64,000 nucleotides of DNA from Neobacillus ginsengisoli (GTDB taxonomy: Bacteria; Bacillota; Bacilli; Bacillales_B; DSM-18226), in NCBI RefSeq assembly GCF_030813055.1, contig NZ_JAUSTW010000005.1, forward strand, positions 310,001 to 374,000. The letters are read 5' to 3'. The translations under genes were made by a program, and so were the position numbers. The notes under the pieces are model-generated. The model was not told the origin of the DNA, ran no database searches, and worked only from the letters and a program-made list of their open reading frames with translations. Of this stretch, positions 45,550-53,667 are shown one piece after another (position 1 is the first letter of the stretch; each line of letters starts with the position of its first letter).

Positions 45550-46376
45550 CAATTTCCCTCCTTTACCGTAAACAATTCTTTCTTTTCAAGAATGACGGAA
45601 AGTAATTGTCCAACTTGCTCCAGTGGTTTGCCTTCCATGATCGTTCCCCCTTCTGGTGGAGGAGGGGCCCATACTTTCGAAACAATTGTTGGTGATCCTT
45701 TCAAACCAAGCTGTTTAATATCAATATCCTCCAAATCATCAACAGACCATATGACTGGTTGATATTTTGCAGCTTTTAGCATGTTTGGAAATGGAGAATA
45801 GGGTACCTCATTGATGGTCTTTTCAACTGAAAAAAGGCACGGTAAAGTGGATTTAATCACCTCATACCCGTCTTCTAATTTCCGATGGACAATGGCATAT
45901 CCCTCTTCTTTATTAATTTCTTCTACTTTATTAACCGAAGTTAGTGGTGGTATATCAAGTCTTCTTGCAATTCCAGGACCGACTTGCCCTGTATCTCCAT
46001 CAATGGTCATTTTCCCACAGATGACGAGATCAACAGGATTGGTTTTCGAAATTTTTTCCAAGGCCTTCGTAAGTGCATAACTGGTTGCTAATGTATCCGC
46101 TCCTGCAAATCTCCGGTCTGTGATCAAATACCCTTCATCTGCCCCAATTTCTATACACTTTTTAATCGCTTTAACAGCTGGTGGCGGGCCCATAGTTAAG
46201 ACGGACACAGTCCCTCCATACCTTTTCTTTAGACGTACCGCCTCTTCCACCGCATGGGTATCATAAGGATTTAATATGGCAGGTGCCGTCCTCCGATCCA
46301 TTGTATTTGTCTTTGGATTCATCTTAATAATTTTGGTGTCAGGTACTTGCTTAATACAGGCCACAATATGTAGCAT
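45549..46376 (-). CDS. fixA: Electron transfer flavoprotein beta subunit (FixA)
   Basis: A 275-residue EtfB/FixA subunit. Blocks include HIVACIKQVPDTKIIKMNP, ILNPYDTHAVEEAVRLK, SVLTMGPPPAVKAIKKCIEI and ICGKMTIDGDTGQVGPGIAR, the last being the EtfB signature near 118-137. The VSVLTMG and ADEGYLITDRRFAGADT pattern is that of bifurcating FixA rather than the AMP-containing respiratory EtfB, but this distinction is inference. First gene of fixABCX; the ATG follows GAAGGAGGGG. Confidence 0.92.
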   Translation of the reverse strand: MLHIVACIKQVPDTKIIKMNPKTNTMDRRTAPAILNPYDTHAVEEAVRLKKRYGGTVSVLTMGPPPAVKAIKKCIEIGADEGYLITDRRFAGADTLATSYALTKALEKISKTNPVDLVICGKMTIDGDTGQVGPGIARRLDIPPLTSVNKVEEINKEEGYAIVHRKLEDGYEVIKSTLPCLFSVEKTINEVPYSPFPNMLKAAKYQPVIWSVDDLEDIDIKQLGLKGSPTIVSKVWAPPPPEGGTIMEGKPLEQVGQLLSVILEKKELFTVKEGN

Positions 46377-46401
46377 TTAATTTAACCCCTCCTTCATATT
46401 A

Positions 46402-46470
46402 AAAAAGCACACGGCGCCTTGCTCACAATAAAACAAACTTAAGCGACTAGGTGCCTGGAGCTAGACCATT
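46402..46470. repeat. Possible fragment of a Bacillus intergenic repeat
   Basis: AGCACACGGCGCCTTGCTC and AAGCGACTAGGTGCCTGGAG are GC-rich words typical of repeats seen between genes in many bacilli. Only about 70 bases are present and no complete ends are seen. Confidence 0.35.
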
Positions 46471-46726
46471 TTCTCACCTGAAAAGTTATTTAACTAGAAT
46501 ACTTGTACCCTTAAGAAACCTTAAGATGATACTGTCTTTAAGTCTATTTACAATTACTATATTAAGGGAGTTGTACTTACATTCGAATTTTTCAGATAAA
46601 TATCTTAATAATAGTATTTAATTTGAATTTGGCGTGGTTTTGTGGGGTTTAACGGAACAGAAATTTGAATGTGGTATCAAAAATTTAGGACTATATGTAC
46701 CATTATAATGAAGAAAGAATCCATTA

Positions 46727-46775
46727 AAAATTAGGCTACCTCACTCCAAAAGAATTTGGAATGAAGACAGCCTAA
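46727..46775 (-). terminator. Terminator of the IDEAL-protein gene
   Basis: Long imperfect hairpin: outer arms TTAGGCT / AGCCTAA and inner arms TCCAAA / TTTGGA, followed on the minus strand by TTTTTAATGG. Confidence 0.55.
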
Positions 46776-46896
46776 ATGATGTTTTATACGTGTCTCATTT
46801 CGAAGTTAATTTCAAACGCTATCCTTTTTACTATTCTCCATGTGGATCTTCCCTTCTTGTTATATTGACATATTTTTTCAAATTTTTTAATTCTTA

Positions 46897-47238
46897 TTAA
46901 TATACTCCCTTAACAAGCTGCTTCATTGAGTTTAACTCGGTAGAAAGCTCTATAAACCAATCCTTATCCCCTGTTGATAATGCCAAGTCTATTAGAAATT
47001 GAATTTGTTCCATGTTGGTCACTTTAGAAATAGGCAGTTTATTAACCCTTTTACTTAAAATCGGAATTGTTTTGCCAATCATTTCATCATTGTCACTTGT
47101 AACGACAGTAACCTTAACTGCTTCTTCTGGAATTTCCGGTGACATAGATTCAATATAACCAATTATTAATTCCCCATCCCGTGCTTTGCCTTTAATCCAA
47201 TCCCCTGTTTTTAAAATAGCATGATTATTGGAGAACAT
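46897..47238 (-). CDS. IDEAL-domain protein
   Basis: A 113-residue protein ending in an IDEAL domain (MEQIQFLIDLALSTGDKDWF followed by IELSTELNSM, about 76-105), named for the I-D-E-A-L consensus, here IDLAL. The first 70 residues form a small beta-rich region (LKTGDWIKGKARDGELIIGY). IDEAL proteins of Bacillus include YpiB and ComK-related regulators, and the domain mediates protein contacts. The specific partner is not known. The ATG follows GAGAAAG-type weak sequence; single gene. Confidence 0.75.
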   Translation of the reverse strand: MFSNNHAILKTGDWIKGKARDGELIIGYIESMSPEIPEEAVKVTVVTSDNDEMIGKTIPILSKRVNKLPISKVTNMEQIQFLIDLALSTGDKDWFIELSTELNSMKQLVKGVY

Positions 47239-47344
47239 ACTTTCTCACCTACTTATATTAATTTTGTATGAAATGAGAGGAATTTTATCAATGTGTAATT
47301 TTTTTTATTACAGTTTAATTAAAAAGAAGTCTGCAGCTATAAAT

Positions 47345-47479
47345 TTAAACATTCCATTGTTTTTTGACTTGTTCTGCAGCTAATAGTTCAATTTTTTCCC
47401 ACGTCGTTTCTTTTTTCACAATGACATTGGTTTGAAAATTTCTATCTTTATAATTAACTGTTACGAATACTTCAATCAT
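47345..47479 (-). CDS. BA3454-family stress response protein
   Basis: A 44-residue protein, MIEVFVTVNYKDRNFQTNVI to the end AAEQVKKQWNV. This matches the small Bacillus family annotated as BA3454 stress response protein. I chose the ATG at 47479 because AAAGGAGGAAGAAAGAG lies just before it. The frame is open 25 codons further upstream but that part covers the ribosome-binding site and is not conserved in the family. Biochemical role unknown. Confidence 0.75.
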   Translation of the reverse strand: MIEVFVTVNYKDRNFQTNVIVKKETTWEKIELLAAEQVKKQWNV

Positions 47480-47605
47480 CTCTTTCTTCCTCCTTTCAAA
47501 AAAAACATATTCAAGATAAACAACAAAAGATGGCAATCCTACTATCAGTTCCAAGAATCAGTTTAAACCGTTAAGGCTTTGAATATCGCCTTAATAACTT
47601 CATCT

Positions 47606-48001
47606 TTAATTGGCCACTTTTTGCAATTCAGTGTTCAAGAATGTACGAAGCCTACGGGGCAGAAAACTACGAATATCTTCCTCGTTATATCCGACCTGTA
47701 ATCTTTTTTCATCCTGGATAATTGGCCGGCGCAACATTTTGGGGTGATTTATTATTAATTTATAGAATTCATTGAGCGGAAGAGATTCAATATTTATATT
47801 TAATTCCTGAAAGGTTTTTGAATTAGTTGAAATAATCTCACTAGTCCCATCTTCAGTCAAGCGAAGAATAGATTTAATCTCATCGACTGTAAGGGGATCA
47901 GATAAAATGTTTCTTTCAATATAGTCAATATGATGTTCCTCAAGCCAAGCTTTTGCTTTTCGGCAAGAAGTACAGCTTGGTGTCGTATACAGATTTACCA
48001 T
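47606..48001 (-). CDS. spx: Spx/MgsR-type ArsC-fold regulator
   Basis: A 131-residue member of the Spx family, which binds the RNA polymerase alpha C-terminal domain and reprogrammes transcription under thiol stress. The redox pair is Cys10-x-x-Cys13 in [18 protein letters not shown], and [20 protein letters not shown] near 88-107 is the diagnostic block. The close match along the whole length ([17 protein letters not shown]) places it in Spx proper rather than ArsC. I chose ATG 48001, four codons into the frame, giving [10 protein letters not shown] as in Spx and an AAGGAGTGTG site. It may be a second spx copy. Confidence 0.88.
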   Translation of the reverse strand: MVNLYTTPSCTSCRKAKAWLEEHHIDYIERNILSDPLTVDEIKSILRLTEDGTSEIISTNSKTFQELNINIESLPLNEFYKLIINHPKMLRRPIIQDEKRLQVGYNEEDIRSFLPRRLRTFLNTELQKVAN

Positions 48002-48619
48002 AGTTTTACACACTCCTTAAATATATTTTGGCAAACATTCGGTACCAAACCCTACTTCAACTTTGGGTAGGTAACTCTATGTTAGTTGATAAAACCTCGT
48101 AATAATTTTTATTATGCCAAATAATTGTTCCTTCATGTCTTTACAGTTCAAAATCATAAATTGTAATAAAAAAACTTACAGTTTAGCACCAAAAACTCGC
48201 AGTGTTTCCTTTTCTAGTCTGTTACTTCATCCCAGCAGAGCAATTCGTTATTTAATTGAGTTACAGTCTGCATCAATAATATTACTTTGGCCATTTGAGC
48301 AGTTAATCGGCTAATAAAACTAAACTTTGCAAAGCTAGACAATACACTTTCATCTCAATCAACTCATTTCCTAAGGACCATACTGTAAATTTAATCGTTA
48401 CAGTTCATTAAGTCAACTGTAAACTTATGGTTTGCAAATAAATATTTGTCGTAAGCATATGCAAATTGAGAATAGAAAAAATCTTCTTTGTCCTTTCAAC
48501 ATTTTCTTTTTTTTAAAAAGAACTTTCGGCCAGTTCTTGGATCATTATTTGTTCCATGTACTTTCTATGATGGGATTCATCGTTTTTAAGATTTCCATTT
48601 CCAAATTGAACTCTATCCA
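48002..48619. other. Long AT-rich gene-free stretch
   Basis: About 600 bases between spx and the intron remnant. Short open frames exist but none has a ribosome-binding site or a recognisable product. It includes the spx promoter at its left edge. Confidence 0.4.
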
Positions 48620-48735
48620 ATCAAGTGGTAGGCTAATCATTAGTTGATCAGCCTACCTCTCACACCACTGTACGTACGGTCACGTATCAGCGATTGAAAA
48701 ACTAAAGTATCTACGATCATAGATATGGTTTAGGT
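48620..48735 (-). mobile_element. Possible 3' end remnant of a group II intron
   Basis: On the minus strand GACCGTACGTACAGTGGTG followed by TGAGAGG and a hairpin GTAGGCT...AGCCTAC (about 48627-48657) resembles domains V-VI of bacterial group II introns as I recall them. The 5' arm of domain V is poor and no reverse transcriptase frame is present. If real, it is a dead fragment. Confidence 0.4.
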
Positions 48736-48818
48736 CTTTTAGCCCCATTTGTTGAGTGTTTTTGTTTTTATTGCTTTATGTAGTGTTTCGCTGGCAGAGA
48801 AAGCAAATTTTTTATTTA

Positions 48819-49976
48819 TTAAAATCGTCTTTTTCGATTGCGTAAGAACGCTGGAATATCCAAAGATTTTTCTGGATGTTCTGAGTATTGGTCATAATCT
48901 TGAACCGGTTTGCCTCGGTATATCGAATCACTTTCTATATGTTGTCTACCCTGTTCCCTATGATTTGGATTAGACATTCCTTCCATGGATGGCTGGGAAG
49001 ACGTTTGCATTAAAGTATCGTCTTGCTCATTAAATCCTGTGGCAATGACAGTTACGATAATTTCTTCTTTTAAGTTTTCGTTAATGACCGAACCAAAAAT
49101 CATATTTAATTCCTCGTGAGAAGCAGCAGCAACGATATCGGCTGCTTCCTGTACTTCATAAAGACTTAAATTGTGACCGCCAGTTATGTTCATGATCACA
49201 CCATGAGCTCCATTGATGGAAGTTTCCAGTAACGGACTATTTAAGGCTTTCTCTGCAGCTTCAGTAGCACGATCTTTACCTTTTGCAATACCAATTCCCA
49301 TTAAGGCAGTTCCTTTATGGGACATGACCGTTTTTACGTCAGCAAAATCAAGGTTAATTAAACCTGGCACAGCAATTAAATCGGAAATCCCTTGAACACC
49401 CTGCCTGAGTACATTATCAGCTTCACGGAAAGCTTCTACCATGGGTGTTTTTTTATCTACGATCTCCAATAAGCGATCGTTTGGAATAATAATTAAGGTG
49501 TCCACTGCTTCTCTCATTTCGTTAATTCCTCTAATCGCGTTTACTGCACGCTTGTGGCCTTCAAATTTGAAAGGACGTGTTACAACCCCAATTGTCAAAG
49601 CACCAAGATTACGGGCAATTTTAGCAATAGCAGGCGCTGCCCCTGTGCCTGTACCACCGCCCATACCAGCTGTAACGAAAACCATGTCTGCGCCTGTTAA
49701 CACTTCTTTGATCTGCTGTTTGCTTTCCTCCACAGATCTCTCTCCTATTTCTGGATTTGCACCCGCTCCTAGTCCTCTTGTCAATGATGCACCGATTTGC
49801 ATTGTGACACCTGCTCTTGATTGCTTAAGCGCTTGGGCATCTGTATTAACGGCAATAAATTCTACACCCTCAACTCCTGCCTCGATCATCCTGTTCACAG
49901 CGTTGTTTCCCCCGCCGCCAACACCAATGACTTTAATCGTGGCGAATTGGTCTATATTTGCATCAAAATCCAACAT
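48819..49976 (-). CDS. ftsZ: Cell division protein FtsZ, stand-alone copy
   Basis: Tubulin-like GTPase that forms the division ring. Its 385 residues are the full family length. The nucleotide-binding [13 protein letters not shown] is at 18-30, the tubulin signature GGGTGTG at 106-112, the T7 loop NLDFAD at 208-213, a variable linker follows, and the conserved tail [13 protein letters not shown] that binds FtsA/SepF ends the protein. All catalytic residues are present. No ftsA or murein genes adjoin it, unlike the usual dcw cluster, so it is probably a second ftsZ. ATG 49976 follows GAGGGGGAATAATC. Confidence 0.93.
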   Translation of the reverse strand: MLDFDANIDQFATIKVIGVGGGGNNAVNRMIEAGVEGVEFIAVNTDAQALKQSRAGVTMQIGASLTRGLGAGANPEIGERSVEESKQQIKEVLTGADMVFVTAGMGGGTGTGAAPAIAKIARNLGALTIGVVTRPFKFEGHKRAVNAIRGINEMREAVDTLIIIPNDRLLEIVDKKTPMVEAFREADNVLRQGVQGISDLIAVPGLINLDFADVKTVMSHKGTALMGIGIAKGKDRATEAAEKALNSPLLETSINGAHGVIMNITGGHNLSLYEVQEAADIVAAASHEELNMIFGSVINENLKEEIIVTVIATGFNEQDDTLMQTSSQPSMEGMSNPNHREQGRQHIESDSIYRGKPVQDYDQYSEHPEKSLDIPAFLRNRKRRF

Positions 49977-50600
49977 GATTATTCCCCCTCATTCATCCAA
50001 ATTTCATTGATTTCACACGAATCATGGTTGCCCGAAGAACCGCTTCATATTATTCGAATTTTCCATTTTTTATAGGTTAGTAGATTAGGAGGCAGGATAT
50101 TTTGCACTTGCATTTTGATTATCTCAAACCAAAACTGTAATCCTGATGACATCCTGAAGAAAAAAGAGACTTTCTTGAGATTCAACACTTAAATAAGAGT
50201 GACATGTAGTAGACTACAAAATAAAGTGTGAAAGATAGAACGGATTTCCTACGATTAAAAAGTTGTTTAACAAGGTTTAGTTTTTAGTCTACTTAACCTT
50301 CATTTTATTGTCCAGTTAAGTTAAGCCCATTTGTCATATCATTATGACAGGCAATTCGACTCAATGAATAAAGGCATTTAGCTCATTAAATAAAAAGTGA
50401 GACTGAATTCGCTCAGTAAACGATATTTTTTTCATCCCGAAACGACTGTTTGGAAATAGAAAGACATATGATCACGACTAAAAGCCAGAGAACTGAATTT
50501 AGATCTCTGGCTACAAATTATTTCTGTGGTAAATATAGTATTAAGTTTACATTAATTTCCTTTTCTAACATGATTACCTTAAGATATAAAAGATTACTAT
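49977..50600. other. Intergenic region between ftsZ and the symporter gene
   Basis: About 620 bases holding the ftsZ promoter and dispersed repeat copy B (50449-50528). No gene recognised. Confidence 0.4.
50449..50528. repeat. Dispersed repeat, copy B
   Basis: Matches copy A at 11979-12059, sharing AAAGACATATGATCACGAC and TTTAGATCTCTGGCTACAAA. Its left hairpin arm (GCCAGAGAACTGAA) has mutated, so the stem is weaker than in copy A. It lies just downstream of the symporter gene on the minus strand. Confidence 0.65.
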
Positions 50601-52082
50601 TTACTGTTCAATTAGTAGATCGGTATTCCTATTAACTGACGTACTGTTTTTTGTTAATAGACTAACAACTACTAAAGCGATGGTATTAACAAATAGAGCA
50701 ACAATTCCTATATTCAAATCATTTAATAGTTGAGGAATGTGAGGAAAAATCTGAGCTAATGTGTTATTTCCTAATGACATAATAGAAACTAACGCACCTC
50801 CTAAAATAATTCCAGTAAACGCACCATATTTCGTCACAAAATTCTTCTTCATCAAACTAAAGAAAAATGCCGGGGCAAGTTGTGTGATAAAATTGTATGC
50901 GATTAAAGATATTCCAAAAAGTGAAGTTCCACCTTTAAAAGTAAAATAAAGGCCGACTAAAGTAATGAAAGGAACCAAGTATTTCATAAATCTTGTAATT
51001 TGAGCTTCCGTTTTTGAAGGAGCAACTACTTGATAGATATTTTTTACTATTAAAGTCGATATGACCATCAATAGCATGGAACTTGGCACTAAAGCAGCTA
51101 AAACACCTGTTCCTCCAATTATCCCTACAAACCATGGATCAAAAGTCGTTTTTGAAAGAAGTAACAAGACTTGGTCAGGGTTACTTGCTTGCGCTCCATG
51201 AATCTGTAAGATGGCTGCAAATCCAACAAAAAAAGCAAATAATAAAATCAGTTGATACAAAGGCATAAAAATCGCATTTTTTCGTAAAGCTTTCTCATTT
51301 TTTGCGGCAAAAACAGGAGGAAACGTTTGTGGCCACATATACATTCCAATTCCACTTAATATGACTGTAGATATATACCAAGTTACGTTCATACCATGTT
51401 TAGGAAGTATGGTAAAGTTTGGTTTCGCATGTTCAACAGCTTCATACATTGGCTGTATTCCACCATAATAATGGATAGGAAAATAGACACCTAAAAATAC
51501 AACAATAGCAAGAATTAATATATCCTTTAAAATAGAAGTCCATGCTGAACCGTGAATACCTGACAACATGACAAAAATAGTAACGCCAATAGCACCAATC
51601 CAAATGGCTATTTTAGAAGGTATGACCCCGTATGATGTAATCTCGACGATATAACCTAATCCTTTAAATTGTAAAACTAGGTAGCAAATACATGCTACTA
51701 TACCTACAACTGCTACTAATATTCCAAGATATGGGCTTTGATATTTTTTCGTAAAGAAGTCTGATTGGGAGATTAATTTATGTTTCTTTGAATATTTCCA
51801 AATGGCAGGAAATGTCCAGTAAGAGATGACAGAAGCAAGACAGCCGTATGAAACAATACTAAAGATGGAACCTCCTTCACCAAATGCCGAACCACTAGCA
51901 CCTAAAAAAGTAAAAGTAGTATACATTTCACCAGCGGATAAAAGGAAGATGAACAGGGTTCCCATTCCACGTCCTCCAACTGACCATTGTTCTAAGTTCA
52001 TCTCTTTACCTTTTTTGGACCATAGCCCTAAAATGATAGGAATAACGAAAAACAACAGAATGAAAAAAATGCCAATATTCAT
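50601..52082 (-). CDS. Sodium:solute symporter (SSF family)
   Basis: A 493-residue membrane transporter with about 13 hydrophobic segments. LGLWSKKGKEMNLEQWSVGG and the early GEMYTTFTFLGASGSAFGEG are typical of the sodium/pantothenate-type branch of SSF; SGIGMYMWPQTFPPVFAAKN near 243-262 is another conserved block. It imports a solute with Na+. It follows a DUF3311 protein and an M20 amidohydrolase, so the cargo may be an N-acyl amino acid or similar amide (inference). It overlaps the DUF3311 gene by one base. Confidence 0.9.
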   Translation of the reverse strand: MNIGIFFILLFFVIPIILGLWSKKGKEMNLEQWSVGGRGMGTLFIFLLSAGEMYTTFTFLGASGSAFGEGGSIFSIVSYGCLASVISYWTFPAIWKYSKKHKLISQSDFFTKKYQSPYLGILVAVVGIVACICYLVLQFKGLGYIVEITSYGVIPSKIAIWIGAIGVTIFVMLSGIHGSAWTSILKDILILAIVVFLGVYFPIHYYGGIQPMYEAVEHAKPNFTILPKHGMNVTWYISTVILSGIGMYMWPQTFPPVFAAKNEKALRKNAIFMPLYQLILLFAFFVGFAAILQIHGAQASNPDQVLLLLSKTTFDPWFVGIIGGTGVLAALVPSSMLLMVISTLIVKNIYQVVAPSKTEAQITRFMKYLVPFITLVGLYFTFKGGTSLFGISLIAYNFITQLAPAFFFSLMKKNFVTKYGAFTGIILGGALVSIMSLGNNTLAQIFPHIPQLLNDLNIGIVALFVNTIALVVVSLLTKNSTSVNRNTDLLIEQ

Positions 52083-52279
52083 TATATATCCCCCTCTTGA
52101 TTCGCAGGATCAAATTTATATATCACACCTAAAATTCCTGTTGTGAGTAGAGACCAGAGGACAATCCAAAAGTGAAAAAACGGCATTCCAAGCACATAAG
52201 GAGTAACTGTATTTGAAAACAAAGCACCTAAAACAAATCCAAGAACTGGAATAATTCCAAGCCAGTATATCTTTTTCAT
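52082..52279 (-). CDS. DUF3311 small membrane protein
   Basis: A 65-residue protein with two hydrophobic segments (YWLGIIPVLGFVLGALF, and FFHFWIVLWSLLTTGILGVIY with the family pattern G-M-P-x-x-x-x-W). It is a DUF3311 member, which commonly accompanies SSF symporters as a small accessory subunit. Its stop overlaps the symporter ATG, consistent with a two-part transporter. ATG 52279 follows GGGGAGTAGAGG. Confidence 0.8.
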   Translation of the reverse strand: MKKIYWLGIIPVLGFVLGALFSNTVTPYVLGMPFFHFWIVLWSLLTTGILGVIYKFDPANQEGDI

Positions 52280-52291
52280 CCTCTACTCCCC

Positions 52292-53494
52292 TTAATTTTG
52301 ATTTTCTAATATTTTCATTGTCCCTAGAACAAATAACTTTACACCATTTTGTAAGGCCCGCTCATCAAAATCAAATTTCGGATGATGGTGAGGATAAATA
52401 ATTCCTTCCTCTTCATTACGAGCTCCTATTAATATAAAAGATCCCGGAATTTCTTTTAGATAGGCTGAAAAATCTTCACTTCCCATCATTGGCATGACAA
52501 TCTCTCGATTTTCTTCTCCAAATATTTCACAAACGGTTTCATCCATAAAACGAGTTACTTCTGCATCGTTGATTAGGGGGGCATAGCCGAACTGATAATC
52601 AAATTCATATGAAGCACCATGAGCTTCGGTAATTCCTTTAACAATTTGTTCAATTAAATTTGGTATCTTTTCACGAAGATCCGATTTAAAAGTTCGAACA
52701 GAGCCACCAATTGTAACGGTACTGGGAATTACATTAACCGCTGATCCACCATTAAACTGAGTCACTGAAATGACAGCGGTTTCTACAGGATCAAGTTTCC
52801 GTGAAACGATGTGTTGAAGATTCGATACCACTTGAGTACCGATTGCAATTGGATCAATGGCTTGATTTGGCTGAGAGGCATGTCCCCCTTTACCCACGAT
52901 CGTCATTTTAAACATATCAGCGCCAGCCATCATCGGACCATAGTTCAAACCAATTTTACCATAAGGCAACGTACTCATTACATGAGCACCGATGATCAAA
53001 TCCACCCCATCAAGCACGCCAGCCTTTACCATCTCTTTTGCACCACCAGGAGGTAGTTCCTCTGCATGTTGAAATAAAAAACGAACCTCGCCTTTTAGTT
53101 GATCTTTCATCCCGGAAAGTAATTTTGCTGCACCTAGAAGCATTGCCGTATGACCATCATGTCCACATGCATGCATAACCCCGTTGTTTTTAGAAGTAAA
53201 AGAAAATTGGTTTTCTTCTTGAATTGGAAGTGCATCCATATCTGCTCGTATAGCAAGAACCTTTCCAGAATTGTTTCCAATAAGACGAGCGACAACACTT
53301 GTTTTTGTTGGCCGAAAAATTTCTAAATTTCCAAATGATTGGAGTTTTTCAAATACAAACTGTGCGGTCTTTTCCTCTTGGAAGGATAATTCTGGGTTCT
53401 CGTGTAAATATCTTCTCCATTCGATTACTTCACTGTTGATTGACTCAATCCGTTCAGTTAACTTCAATTCAGATAAAATATCGTGCATCATCAA
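52292..53494 (-). CDS. M20-family amidohydrolase (N-acyl amino acid / hippurate hydrolase type)
   Basis: A 400-residue metallopeptidase. VLAIRADMDALPIQEE near 84-99 and GVMHACGHDGHTAMLLGAAK near 106-125 hold the metal ligands, FQHAEELPPGGAKEMV has the catalytic Glu, and MPMMGSEDFSAYLKEIPGSF near 341-360 is the late His/Glu region. Members remove acyl groups from amino acids or split indole/hippurate conjugates. The next genes encode a transporter, which suggests import followed by hydrolysis. It is the first gene of the operon; a palindromic operator-like repeat lies at 53537. Confidence 0.92.
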   Translation of the reverse strand: MMMHDILSELKLTERIESINSEVIEWRRYLHENPELSFQEEKTAQFVFEKLQSFGNLEIFRPTKTSVVARLIGNNSGKVLAIRADMDALPIQEENQFSFTSKNNGVMHACGHDGHTAMLLGAAKLLSGMKDQLKGEVRFLFQHAEELPPGGAKEMVKAGVLDGVDLIIGAHVMSTLPYGKIGLNYGPMMAGADMFKMTIVGKGGHASQPNQAIDPIAIGTQVVSNLQHIVSRKLDPVETAVISVTQFNGGSAVNVIPSTVTIGGSVRTFKSDLREKIPNLIEQIVKGITEAHGASYEFDYQFGYAPLINDAEVTRFMDETVCEIFGEENREIVMPMMGSEDFSAYLKEIPGSFILIGARNEEEGIIYPHHHPKFDFDERALQNGVKLFVLGTMKILENQN

Positions 53495-53536
53495 ACAACC
53501 TCCATTTTCATAATGTTTGTACTTCTTAGCAAAAAC

Positions 53537-53572
53537 TATTTAAGGAATATTTAAGGTAAATTTCCTTAAATA
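53537..53572. promoter_or_regulatory. Inverted/direct repeat, candidate operator
   Basis: TATTTAAGGAA faces TTCCTTAAATA (11-bp inverted repeat), and a third TTTAAGG lies between them, 11 bases from the first. It lies 43-78 bases upstream of the amidohydrolase gene and is a natural site for the adjacent regulator at 53663. Confidence 0.45.
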
Positions 53573-53635
53573 AAGTTTATACGATGAAAACGTTTTATTC
53601 AACAGTTTTTATGAATATTCTAAAAATTAATCATA

Positions 53636-53667
53636 AAAAATAAACATCCTAATTTGGAATGTTTATT
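53636..53667 (-). terminator. Terminator overlapping the end of the regulator gene
   Basis: On the minus strand AAATAAACATTCC pairs with GGATGTTTATTT (one bulge) and is followed by TTTTATG. The stem includes the stop codon of the gene at 53663. Confidence 0.7.

Larger units (their letters stand above)
46377..46896. other. Intergenic region upstream of fixABCX
   Basis: It contains a possible repeat remnant (46402-46470) and a terminator (46727-46775). The rest is AT-rich and must include the fixABCX promoter. No gene. Confidence 0.4.

Noticed and set aside
42934..46376. Nitrogen-fixation island
   Set aside because: fixABCX is present but no nif structural or assembly gene is seen in the window.
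49441..50010. 189-residue plus-strand frame opposite ftsZ
   Set aside because: It is a shadow on the opposite strand of the well-conserved ftsZ gene.
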